In this document: piece after piece, positions 35,101-46,042 of the stretch
How positions within the stretch are numbered: the stretch's first letter is position 1
How the letters are laid out: every line of letters starts with the position of its first letter
Source: Rhizoctonia solani
Lineage: Eukaryota > Basidiomycota > Agaricomycetes > Cantharellales > Ceratobasidiaceae
Direction: 5' to 3'
NCBI RefSeq assembly: GCF_016906535.1
Contig: NC_057383.1
Location: 682,001-746,000 of the forward strand
DNA: 64,000 bases
Notes under the pieces: generated by a model
Seen by the model: the letters and a program-made list of their open reading frames with translations, nothing else
Told to the model about the DNA's origin: nothing
Database searches by the model: none
Program-made: the position numbers and the translations under genes

Positions 35101-35245
35101 TCGTCAGAACTCACGAGATTGATAGGCGCAGAATCATGAACGGGCTGTGCGAGCGTGGCGTTTGCTAGCTTTTGGCGACTGGAATTCAAGGGTATTCAGT
35201 GTATACTTGGTAAATTTGCTTATTTCTCACTTACATTCGTTCCAT
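32151..35245 (-). CDS. SNF2-family DNA translocase with RING-like insertion (Uls1/Rad5-type)
   Basis: Fifteen exons (35245-35235, 35178-35065, 35007-34572, 34497-34299, 34242-34100, 34047-33918, 33870-33635, 33581-33341, 33290-33125, 33076-32881, 32827-32764, 32707-32603, 32550-32460, 32406-32334, 32282-32151) give 778 residues. ATPase motifs are clear: [10 protein letters not shown] (Walker A), [10 protein letters not shown] (motif II), TGTPIQN (III), then the C-terminal helicase half with FSQFTTML, RLDGSM, FKAGSTGLNLT and [17 protein letters not shown]. Between the halves is a small Cys cluster, TCTICQ...YCEEC, like a RING finger. The family remodels protein-DNA complexes in the nucleus during repair; Uls1-like members target SUMO conjugates. 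The first exon has only 11 nt, chosen because it gives the only in-frame ATG. The subfamily is uncertain. Confidence 0.87.
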
Positions 35246-35713
35246 CTCTAACGGTACACGTCAAGTCACAAGGTCGCAGTGGTAGTTCGGTCCAGAAGCC
35301 CACGACGCGGTTGCCTTGGACCATACAGATACGCGCGTGACCATACAACGCGATCACATGACTTATAGCAAGTGCTACTTGAAGCAATAAACGGTAACAT
35401 GAAACATAGTGATTGAGGCGGGGAGGGAACAACCAAGAGAGCCCATAGACACGGTATAGTTACACAACAAACATAGCGCGAAGAGAAAAGAGAAAAGAAA
35501 AGAGAAAACCACAAACACAAAAACAAACATATATCCCCAAAGATATCTAAATCCCAGAGCCGAGCGTAGCATAGCGTAATAAAACAGAAATCAAGTCCGA
35601 TTCACGCTCCCACTCCGGGAAGCATCATCATCATCATCACAATGATCATCTACCAACTAGAGAAAAGAGAGGGGAGAGGGCGTATCAGGTTGGTGCACAA
35701 ACGACACAACACT
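35246..35713. other. Intergenic region with simple-sequence tracts
   Basis: About 470 bases with an A/G-rich stretch near 35480-35530 and an ATC repeat near 35624-35640. It separates the SNF2 promoter from the 3' end of the Zn2Cys6 gene. Confidence 0.5.
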
Positions 35714-38649
35714 CTATTGGAAGAATACCAACCCTGATGATGCTATTCCTGCCATCATATCCATACTCGGTAGCCCCGAAAACCCGTCGTTCGGGCCGTT
35801 GGGAAGTGACCAGGAAATACCGCTCGCGAATGGCAAGCCCTCGAACGAGAGATCGGTCCCTCCCGTGCTCGGCTGTGAAACGTCCTCGATGGTTTCTTGG
35901 GGCGATATGCCGCCCGAGGCAAGCAGCCGGTTTCCGTGCCCGACCTTGGACCGTCGGTTCTCGACTTCTTCGCATAGCTCAAGCGTGATGCGGGCGTTAC
36001 GGACCGAGTGAGGGAGCCGTTGTCTGATCATCGCCAACCTGGACGCAGAATTCACATGAATATGGGATTTTTGCTAGATTGAATAGGGAAACTCGTACCT
36101 GAAAACCTCAATTTCGTTCCTTATCAAAGTCTAAAGCAATTCAACAATGAGCACTTGGTCGTTCACACGCCATGTTCAGAAAGACCTCACCGCTTCGGCT
36201 TGTTCATCTGCCTCCAAAACCTTTGCATACTTCCTCATCAAAACTTTAGACCCAACGGTCCAGAAGAACTACAAGATCACATCTCATCAATATCTCTCGG
36301 CGATGAGATCCAAATCAGCGAACGAGGGCATACCGTAAAGACGTTGGTCAAGTGGGAGAAATCAAAGCTTGTGCTTGATAATCGGTAAACGCCGTCCAAG
36401 ACGAGCCGCGTTGCTTCGAGACATTTTATTGAAGGTGCGCAGTCGAGGGATGCACTGCTATGAGGTTCTTGCAAAATGATTGTCGCCCTGAAGGAGAAAA
36501 AAAACCATCCCATTAGGCAAGTCTCGGAGAAAAAGATGTTCAAAAACTCACATGAGAGGAATCGTATGTGCCATGAGCAATATCGGATCCACGCCATTCG
36601 CAAACGGATCACGAAACTTCTTTGGGAAACTCAACCTGAACGAGGCAATCTGGGATTCGAGCGTTTTAAAGGCCGGGCTTTGCGGCAAGTCGGCCATGTG
36701 GCCGTGACGAGTCCGAAGCCGTACGTTAAAGTTGGATACCCTGGACATGCTATATCAAGAAAGATATGAATTGGGAGGCGATCATCAATTGGGAAAAGGA
36801 CTTACAGCATGACCGATTTAACGTAAAGAATAAAAGAGTCGGTGGCATTGAGGGCGTGAGTCGTCAATAGGCCTGGACTGGATAACCGTTGTAGTTGTAC
36901 ATCTGGAGGAAGCACCTATACATTCGGGTCAGAGGATGATAGTTGGGGGGACTAAAGGTGGACGCTTACCCCCGCATCGAAAGCGCTCTGTGTGAGAGGA
37001 AGCTCCTGTCCGATATCCAAGTCATCAACGGCCATGGGCCATGCGGTCGCGGCACCTTGCACGCGATCCAACACTGATATCCAGTATTAGACCAAGTTCC
37101 CACAGTCAGAACTCATCAACTTACTATACGCATGCCAAAAGGCTCTTCTCCTCAACTCGACTTCGGTCGAGTCTGTCGTCGGCTGCATGATCGTATCCAC
37201 TTTCCAATTCGTCGAGTGTCCACTAACACCCCCTACAGCACCACTGAACATATCGTCAAACGTGATAGATTTACTCAACCCGAGGGGGATGCAATATCCT
37301 AAAACATCCTTTAGATATCCGAAAATAGCACACTCGAGCAACGAGACTCACGGATTGTCAGCCCAGTGCTAATCCACAGTTCGGACCATCTGGCATTGGC
37401 ATGCTGCCACCAAGACATGACAATAAACGCTGGGAGTTGTTCTATCAGTGATCGCTTGATCAGCATTTCGCACGACGAGGTACACACCCTGTACAGTCTC
37501 GAGCAACCGTTTTCCCATGCTGGCATCTTCCAAGGCCTTGGCCATGCACAGCCCTGCATGCATTGCGCCGAATCCGCTAATTCCATTGGGACCAGTGGTT
37601 CCACCCTGGGCGCCATAGAGAGACGCATCGGCACATATCGCATGAAGAAGTGCGTTGGACGGATATTGAGGATGCGAAGGTGGGAGCTGAAGACGAGATA
37701 GGAAAGAAGAACGATGAAGTAAAGTGTTTGCAAAGATCTGGCACTGGAAGAATGTCTGAACTCTGTGGAGCATCAAAAACGGAGTGTTCAGTTCGCGTGG
37801 TCAGAAGTAAGAGGGGGCGATCACGTACAGGTGCAACAGTATTTCGGGTGATGGCAAATCGGTCGAGTACCCAGACGGGATGGTATCGAATAACGGTACA
37901 CTGTTTTGTCCGAGTTCAGGTGAATGTTCCATTCCGGGCATGGGGCCACTTGAGAATGGTGAAATGGGCGAGACGGAAGCGCCAACACTATCGCTTCGAT
38001 GAGGACCTGAGGAGCCTACCGAGGTGGAGAGGCCGGACGAGTGGAAAGCCTGGGTATGGTGAGAGTGTTGATTCCTGGGCGATATTGTCGTCGCCGCAAC
38101 ACCAGCTCGAATATGCTGTGTTCCGTCTTCATGATGGGGTGACCCATGTCCTGAGCGGTCATGATGATCTATTCTCCAGTTCAACGAGGGGCCAGTCTCG
38201 AAGGAATTGTACTTACCGTGATGGTGACCATCCGAGTGTTGCGCAATAGCATTACCGGGGGCGCCAATATGGGCGACTTGGGGAGGCAAATGGACTTCGC
38301 CGTCCTCGTCATAGTCGCCGTCGTAGGTACACTCAGGCACAGGGGGGAACGGCTGGCCAGCCTTGACCAAATTTGCGACGATCGTTCCATGGGATCTGAC
38401 GCAGCCGCGGCAGGGCCTTTGGGCGTCGCTTCGGAGAAACATCAAAATGTAAATTCGTATTCGGTTGCCAGCTAAGAAAGTGGCCTACCATTTCATTTTG
38501 CGTTTGCGGCATTGGCGGCAAGCCTAAACGAAGGTCAGACGACGAGGGAGGTGCTGGCATGCGAGACGAACCTGATTGCGCTTGAGAGGAATTACGGGCT
38601 GCTGACCGTGCCCGTGATGAGCTATACTTGATGATGTATCCTTGGGCAT
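35714..38649 (-). CDS. Zn2Cys6 transcription factor with fungal-specific TF domain (copy 1)
   Basis: Fourteen exons (38649-38572, 38523-38489, 38428-38217, 38168-37829, 37762-37488, 37429-37352, 37298-37125, 37073-36970, 36915-36806, 36749-36552, 36487-36334, 36268-36191, 36130-36099, 36038-35714) give 730 residues. The N-terminus has the binuclear zinc cluster: [12 protein letters not shown], then DAQRPCRGC and a sixth Cys in PECTYDG (spacing C-x2-C-x6-C-x5-C-x2-C). An acidic/His-rich linker follows, then the fungal transcription factor domain with LLHRSSFLSRLQLPPSHP, LLHAICADASLYG and RRRAFWHAY. Such proteins bind DNA as dimers and regulate nearby or pathway genes. Two related copies occur at 43119 and 52102, sharing exon borders. 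The target is unknown. Confidence 0.88.
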
Positions 38650-39129
38650 GATAGAACGAGAAGAGAACTGGGGGTAGTGTGGCCGGTCGAGAGCGGCTAC
38701 AAATACGAGGGGGACTCTAGTGGCAGACGCTGGGCGGCCAGGAGTCAAGTACAATACCAAGTAGCAGTGAGAAGAACAGGAGCTAGTAGGCAAAAATAAA
38801 GAGGCCGACTGGAGCGGGAGATAAGTGTGTCGGTGATCGTGAGGGAATGGTACGACAAGATCAGGTGCAGATGGCTTTGAGGATTTCCGCACTCAATTCC
38901 TGATCGTAATCAGGAAGCCGCCGGGTCGAAAAACAGGGTCACAATCCACTCGGTGTACCAACCACAACCAAGTCCACTGTCACAGTCCTTGCGGTGGCTG
39001 TGCATTCATAATCCACTCGGCCGATCACGGACCCTCCCAGCCGCCGGTTCCCCACACCCATTCCCATTCCTTGCCTCAATACCCGCGGCAGCCCTCCTGA
39101 ATTGAAACTCTATTTCTCATCGAAGCTCC
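38650..39129. promoter_or_regulatory. Divergent promoter region
   Basis: 480 bases between two genes read in opposite directions, so both promoters must lie here. GATTACGATCAGGAA-like and CCACTCGG repeats are visible but no TATA box stands out. Confidence 0.4.
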
Positions 39130-39905
39130 ATGGCAACATCTCCCCAGGACACCGAACACGTCCTCAAAGACTTCTTGGCCTTTCCCTTTCACGAGGACAG
39201 TGCCTTTCTCGTATGCATCTCTATCCCCAACCCATCTGTGATCCAATTGACCCTTGGACCAGGAAGGCCTTCAGTTGCTGCTAGGTCAACCCATTGTCGA
39301 GTCGCTTCAACGAGGGGGCCCCATTACTCCGGAGCTCGAACAGTCGCTCTTGGGTCCTAAACTCTTCTACTACAACAGGTGTGTGACTTTATAGCCCCCC
39401 GCGTACCGCCTATACCATTTACCCAAATACGCCCCCCTCTCTCATGTTTACGTAGACAACACGGAACAAACCTCACCCCCGAGCTCGTCAACGAATACAC
39501 TCGGGCCCAACCACAAACTACTGCCCAACCCTCAACGCCCGACGAGGACCGCCAGCTAAGTCTCGCAGAGCTCACACGCCTCATCGAGACCGGACAAACG
39601 CACCTAATTCCCCATAACTACACGATCCCTGATGGGGTCCAGGCAAGTTCGAATTCTCCACTACCGCACATGCCGCAGCTCACCCGCCGGTTGGCTATTT
39701 AGACCCAGGCCCCTGAGCCCTCCAAGATCCCCATCAGGAAAAAGCCGTGGGAACGCACAGACCAAGAAGAACAGGTGAGCTAACCTCTTCGAATCTCATT
39801 TGTATCTCTGTGTCGGCAACCCTGTATATAAAACATATTCCTGTGCCTAGAGGCGGTAGTGTACACACTTTGTTTTTTTCTCAGGTTGTCAGGGCTATCT
39901 TGTAA
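39130..39905 (+). CDS. Small protein with KPWE motif (possibly PEX39-like)
   Basis: Five exons (39130-39210, 39263-39378, 39456-39642, 39703-39774, 39885-39905) give 158 residues. It has no membrane segment. Visible parts are EGLQLLLGQPIVESLQRGG, a helical region LSLAELTRLIETGQTHLIPHNY followed by IPDGVQ, and RKKPWERTDQEEQ near the end. A conserved K/RPWE motif after an IPxx-type segment is a feature of the peroxisomal import factor Pex39 (yeast Yjr012c, human C6orf226) as I remember it, so that family is my best guess. Intron 3 must use a GC donor (CAG|GCAAGT). The last 7-codon exon is the least certain; translation may instead end in the preceding intron. Confidence 0.55.
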
Positions 39906-42136
39906 TAAGATTAGAGCAGACACCTTGTCAGTAGCACACATCCTATTCTGTACGAGCGAGCATGTGCAAACTTTTGGCCGAAGCCGAGCACAACCCATCC
40001 GAGCAACACAATGGAATTCCGAAAAAGCATCGCGCCCGCGCGGGTCACACATGCATAACAGTCACGTACGTTCAGTACGTACGATCGGCCCAAGCCCAAA
40101 AAATCGCCTGACTTTGATCGGGTCCCGGCGCGGGCTCAGAACATACTCGGGGCCGCATTCCGTTTGTCGGCGCTAGACGGGTTGGTAGATCCGTGCCACC
40201 GCATACGATCGCCTTGCGATCCTGGTCGATCGATCTGACGTGGTATGTACGGGATAGGAGAGTCTATTTTACATCGTCCATGTGCGACCAGCTGCCGTGG
40301 TATCGCAGTACAGCGCAAAGTTGACCAGCTCATCGACATATTCCCCCCTGCCCCCTGCCAGCCGAACCCACGAGCTAAGAACATGTGAATCACCATGTAT
40401 ATTATGAACCCGCGCGAGAAAGGCGCCATTTACATCTCAACTCTGAGGCGAGTATGTATTGACTCGATATGATTGGATACAGCACAGGCAGTATATTTGT
40501 ATAGCAGTGCATCGGAATCTCAGTTCGGCGCAAAGTAGAAAATCCCGCACTCTGCTGTTCCTGGGGGATTTACACCGGGTGTCTAGACCGTTCCGAGCTA
40601 CCTGCACCCATATACGAAGGCGGCGAGTTTAAGTTCAACGCTGGTTAACTTACTCGTCGTGGTAGGTTAAGCATAAGCGAGAGCGGATATCTTGCTCTTC
40701 CCGACTTGAACGCGAGCTTATGCTACTTTTCACGAGCCTCGAGTCTTGATGTTTACCCCGATTGTAAGTTTGACTGACAAGCTTGTCCACTACTCCTATG
40801 TTACGCGATTACACTGGAGTTAGCAAATTCTACTCACAAAAGTCTCACGCTCTCGAGACAGGGGAGACCGATGATCACGAAAATCTTGGGCAACAAGGGG
40901 AAATCGGTAAAGCATACCGGCAACATCCATAACTATATAAATCCGGATAGCCCGTCAATAGTGCATACAAATAGGAGATCCCCGAAACCGTCTACACATG
41001 GGTATTGCTTTTCGATGTCACGGGGATCGACAAGCGACGGGTATCAAACGTTGTATATGCGGTTGCACACAATCATGGCTTGGCATTTGACGAATATATG
41101 CACACGGCCACCTTTTTCGTTGTTTAGTACACTCGAGGTGGCAACTGACTTGTGTGGTTTACGAGTACAAAAACTCGGTTGTTTGCGTACGGACCTCCCA
41201 TCAATGATTAACTTATGGTCATCTCGTTAATAAAAGTTAAACAACTAACTCGTTGCTAACAAATACACAAGTAACGCATCTGCAGTGATGTAGATTGATA
41301 GTACCTTGAATGCCGGCAGTTACATTTACCATGCAATATTGTTCCGTTGAGATCGGTACTAATATAAACGCAGCGAGAAAACTACGGCACCAACCAGTAG
41401 CGTTTGTTAGCGGTGAAAATTTACACCCCTGCATAGTCAAGTTGGTGGTGATCGTGCCACAATATATCGATCGCTCATACTCATACATCAGACATAGCCA
41501 ACAGTTATGATCCTGGAGACCATCATGTATCTATCTACAATCAGTGTCCTCAGTTTAACCGGGCCTAGGCTAGTCGCCGGCCCTGTTACCCATGATAATT
41601 ACAGTATCTCTCATTGGCCCTCTCCTGCAGGCCGGCCAAGAGTCTCCACTTCTTTCTCCCCTTCCGACTAGAGCAGAAATCCAAGTGGGGCCTCGGAGAC
41701 CGAAGTAGTGGTTCAATTTTTGATCATCCGTCCTGTGCTCCTGAGCGGCGAGTTCAGGAGGGACGGGCTACTTGCCGCACGTCCGGCGGCTTGATAATAG
41801 GCTATATGCAATCCAGTTGTTTGTCAGACTTAATTTACGTCCTGACGGATTCATGCGAGTACCGCGTGGGTCTTGGTTTACATGGAATCGTTGGTGCGAA
41901 TTGCGAGCGCATATGTACGAGTGATACTCGGGAGGTCGCGGCGCGATCGGAGTTGGGACCGAAGTACCGTGTGGATGAACACATGCATTAAAACTCAGTA
42001 ATTTGTGTCTATTTCTTCTTGTACACTTTGCTACTCAAAACACGTGGTGGCATAATTTTCCTAATGTCGGTGCAAGGCTATTTTAGGGTATGAAATTCAG
42101 AAGAGGGACCATCTTGTAAGTTTATAATCCATATTG
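39906..42136. other. Non-coding stretch, no gene seen
   Basis: About 2.2 kb. The longest open frames (about 120 codons near 40871 and 41614) have no recognisable family and no intron support. I could not delimit any transposon here. Confidence 0.45.
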
Positions 42137-42348
42137 CACGGTGAACCCCAAAAGTACGGAAAATCCGCATGACATCCAGATTTTGCCAGACATCCGCACC
42201 TAAAATCGCAGGATCCGCACCTTGACAACACACAGGGGTGAGTTGAGGATGCGGATTCATGGAAAAACTGGTCGGATTTTGCCAACACTCCGCATATAAC
42301 GCGCGATTTTTTACGTTCAGAAAATCTGCACTTTTGGGGTCCACCGTG
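42137..42348. mobile_element. Small inverted-repeat element (MITE-like, 212 bp)
   Basis: The ends match as inverted repeats: CACGGTGAACCCCAAAAGT at 42137-42155 and, on the other strand from 42348, CACGGTGGACCCCAAAAGT, one mismatch in 19. The interior repeats the word ATCCGCA or its complement several times. No clear target duplication was found, so class and exact ends are unsure. Confidence 0.55.
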
Positions 42349-42818
42349 TTTTCGAAATAAGGAGGTTACGCTCAGAAAATATCAATGTTATCACTTGTAC
42401 GTGGGCGCTCTAATACCGTAGCATCTTATGTGCGTTGTAGCTTCCCCGTGAAACCGTTGAAAGTATTTAAAACTAGCATGCTGTTCTACTGAGCCAGATC
42501 CTAAATAACTGAAATAACTCGAGTATAGATGCGCTTTACTATTCAGGAAGCGAATGATGGAGTTCTTTAGCTAAACCATTTCTAAATAGACTGAAGCGAA
42601 GGTGTGGTCTGTATTCTACCGAGCACTACATATCTTCTTTTTACTACATTGGTTCCAAGCACCCTATTCTCGGAGCACATGCGTTACTCGGGTACTAGAT
42701 AGTTTGTGCAGGAGGACAGGAGAGAAGAGTACGCATAGTAGGGAATCGGAGAGACCAAGGGCACATGGCATTATGTTCGAGAGAGTTCTGACCACGGCAT
42801 TGTCATAGTGAAAGGTAA

Positions 42819-42859
42819 TCCAGGTGTATTAAGGGGGTAACCCCCTTGACACACCTGGA
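42819..42859. repeat. 41-bp hairpin palindrome
   Basis: Arms TCCAGGTGT and ACACCTGGA enclose AAGGGGG-TAA-CCCCCTT; 17 of 19 base pairs match with a 3-base loop. It lies just outside the duplicated segment that starts near 42880 and resembles in style the G-run/C-run palindromes of the transposons at 5465 and 15441. Confidence 0.75.
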
Positions 42860-42879
42860 ACACCTGTTTCCCCACAGAG

Positions 42880-43985
42880 TTCACATCGGCCCTCAATCGC
42901 GAGCCCTTTCAGTCACGGTCAAGGCCTCAAAAAAATCAAGGGTCACTTTGCAAGTACGAACCTGCCTCTGAAACAGGTTCAAGTGTCTAATAAATGCTTC
43001 ATACTTGTACCACATAGCACAAGCCAAACCCGTACGTAGCCGAATCGTATTCCAAAAAGAACTGGTAGCCAGCAAGGTAAACATTATGAATATCATTCCC
43101 CAGACACCACATGTCATCCTAGTGTCCTCTCCTCATTATAGCATGAGTGCCCACCGAACCTGAGGCTGAAGCCGGATCCAAGCCAAACCCGGCATTGTAC
43201 GCTCCAGCCTCATCCACCAGTCCAAAGTTGATGCTCCCGTCCCCGTTAAACGTCAGCCCCGAAGCACTAAACGCATCCGGCCCAGGCCTGTTATCGTTTG
43301 CAGGGTTCGGCGTTGGCAGGTCCATGTTGGGCGTCACGTTTGACGACGACGTAGGTGACATTTCGGTTGGGATGATCGGCGAGCCGATGTCAGCCATCCC
43401 GGGCGCCCCGGGTCCTCCGGTGATATGGTCGTCGTACGATGCCGAGGCTGTCAGACCAATAGGAATGCAATATCCTGTCCAAAAAAGACAAACAGAGATT
43501 GTCAAAGCCAAGGTCCACGAAAATAGCACGCAGCCTAGCGACTTACGCATGATCATCCCGGTGATCGCCCAGTCTTCGCTCCACCGAGCGTTGGAACCCA
43601 TCCGCCATGCGAGCACAATCAGTACCTGCACGTTTTCCAGCAGCCTCCTGCCGATCCGAGCGTCGTCGGGCACATTGGCGAAACACAGGGCGGCATATTA
43701 GTCTCCGAATGACATGTCGTCGAGCGGGCCGCTGGACTTGGCTGCGCTTCGTGTGGGATATAGTGTATGCGTCAGCCGCCTCGAGTCTCTCTCGCAGTCT
43801 TTCAATCTCTTCAACTTTCTATCTTCAGTAGAATACGGATCCGACGACGGGGCCAGAGCCAACATCGATATCCGGGGATGGACATGGCGCGAGTGCGAAT
43901 AATACTCCAACGGCGGTAGTCGCATGGAAAGGGCGAGGGTGGAAAGGCTGGATAGATATGAGGGAGAGATGGTCGGGCAACGAAT
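42880..43985 (-). pseudogene. Broken copy of the Zn2Cys6 regulator (copy 2)
   Basis: This segment is a duplicate of parts of 50.9-54.7 kb. Its right portion (43160-43985) matches the middle of the transcription factor domain of the gene at 52102 (for example [21 protein letters not shown] and [14 protein letters not shown]). The DNA-binding N-terminus is absent, and the C-terminal exons (52090-53905 of the other copy) are missing, so the sequence jumps from downstream flank straight into the domain. A stop codon falls after DDMSFGD where the other copy reads on with [11 protein letters not shown]. It is therefore not a functional gene. Confidence 0.8.
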
Positions 43986-44645
43986 GGCGGTTGGTGACAG
44001 CCGCTGAACATGACATGTGCCACATCGAACACCTTGGTCGTCCACCACGCGTTGTTTTATCTTTACTTTCTCGCCGAATACGTTGTAGAACTCACTGGTC
44101 CGTTCAAATTGCACCCACCAGGGTTTCCGGTCCAGTACCGGCGACCTTTGGATGTGTGCTTGCTGTCCCGGAAACCAGCCATATTGATGCTGTGCTCCGG
44201 TGGTGAGACGCCCGGGACGAGCCAACGCAACTAACGACCCTCTGGTGTCTCCTCGATTGCGCGACATGCAACTGAGCTTTTGGTAAAGGTCCGGCTACAT
44301 GCCGGTCGGAACGATCGAGTGGGCGGCTGTTCATAAAATGCTTCCGCGACTCTGTTGACCTATGACGTCACCGCCGCGCGACATGACAGGAATCGGTTGG
44401 ACACAAAACTATGATGTATACCACAAGTGTGAGTATATTCGCTCAGGTATCGCATATATCCCATTGAGCCAAGTTAATTGCCCCACTCTATCGTCCAACT
44501 TATCTTATACTACCTTTCGTCACTTCATTCACTAGGTTGGGCCATCTGCCTGATGGAGAAGAGAGAAGCTACAGATGAACGAGGAGCGGCACCTTGTTTG
44601 ATTGTCGGCGCCTGAATACCGTTGTTATTTCATGATCATATCTTG

Positions 44646-44890
44646 TGTAGAAATATCATGTATATGGTAGTAAATACAAGAGAATCTGGAATGTACTGGA
44701 ACATGCATGTACTCGAGTCAAGCGACGATACCTAGTCATATACTAGATGACTCGGCTATAATTTAAAGGTATAAATACGGGTGCACTCGACCGTATAGCA
44801 CCTCACCTCTCTTTTCTCTTTATTCACACTACTGTCTTTACTATCGTTTTGTATTCATATAATTCTATTTACAAAATTATTCTTTCTACA
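44646..44890 (+). mobile_element. Solo LTR (245 bp) with TCTTG duplication
   Basis: It starts TGTAGAAATATC and ends TTTCTACA, with inverted terminal TGTAGAAA, and is bounded by a perfect 5-bp duplication TCTTG (44641-44645, 44891-44895). TATAAATA at 44770-44777 is a promoter-like motif and gives the orientation. The ends match those of the larger insertion at 50956-51504. Confidence 0.82.
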
Positions 44891-44895
44891 TCTTG

Positions 44896-46042
44896 CGCTA
44901 CAAACACCGGCCGAGCCAGCGCCTGACTCCACTATACCACAAAATCGAAATAGCGCGTGTTCGCAACGTGCGGGTCGCGCATATATCGCATTCCGTTGCA
45001 TGGCCTCGTTTCCATGTACATTTTCGGAGGGGGAAAGCAATCGAGGGCCACATGAGGATCATTTGGTTACGAGGAGCATGTGTGTAGTCAACAAGCAAGT
45101 AAATAAGTTGTGTGCGCCTAACCACCAAATATGCCCATCACTAGCATGCAAGTGACCGGCTAAGACAATCAATAAGGTGATCCCAGTCCCATTCCTATTC
45201 GACTCGCGCAAAAAGGGTACTACAGAAAGATACCCAAGACGCACACCTGGTACATTGCTGTGCTCCAATGCCGGGCAATGGCACGTTGTGTTCCAGACCC
45301 AAGAGCGCATAGAACATGCCACAACAGCCTGATGTCTGGCGGGAGTGGCGTTCAGGGGCTAGGGCCAAGGGGAAGTGCTTCCCAAGGAGCTGAAAGATAG
45401 TCATAGGCACAGGAGCATTGCCTATTGTGGTAACGAACAGGTACATGGGATCAGAAGGAAGACGGTATGCTTGTTCCAAAGCGCGCACTTGAAACGGGCA
45501 TAACGTATGTGGAGACGCTGACGTGGTTTTCGCTGAGTGTATGGCCAGTCGGCTGTTTTCTCTGAGCAGTGGAAGCGGCATAAAGAACATTCGATATGAA
45601 GGATCAGCGTTGAAACGTAACACGTTCTCGCATTCTAGATCTTATAATTAGGCGCCCAAGTTACCGCAGTGTCAGATCCTGTGCACAACTCGCACTACAA
45701 GCACAGCAACGCATCGACCAGCATGCAGGCACGAGTTCTGAGCTCGGAGAATAGGCCTGTCATGGTCGATCGATTGGCGATGTGGATCCTGATAAATGCA
45801 CAGATGAGCCAACTAAACCGGTGGTCATTGCACGACCTGATTCCCGCAACAAGGCATTGCAGTTAGAACTTGGGTTCTGGCTGAAGTATACAGGTATGTA
45901 TACTCATGGACATGAGAATGGATGCTTGGAGTACACAGAGAATGCCTCTGATATAGTTACTCCACCTTTTATATGCAGGGGTTATCATCGAGCACCCCAA
46001 ATTGGCAGACTTCAAAGTTTGGACGAGTCTTGTGATTCTACC
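44896..46042. other. Stretch upstream of the CHAT gene, no gene supported
   Basis: A 142-codon open frame on the minus strand (45195-45623) contains residues such as YRMFFMPLPLLRENSRLAIHSAK, which read like protein, but no family, start or exon partner was found; it could be a gene relic. The right end must hold the promoter of the TPR-CHAT gene. Confidence 0.4.

Noticed and set aside
45195..45623. 142-codon minus-strand frame upstream of the CHAT gene
   Set aside because: The residues look protein-like, but no start, splice partner or family could be shown; kept only as a remark in the region note.
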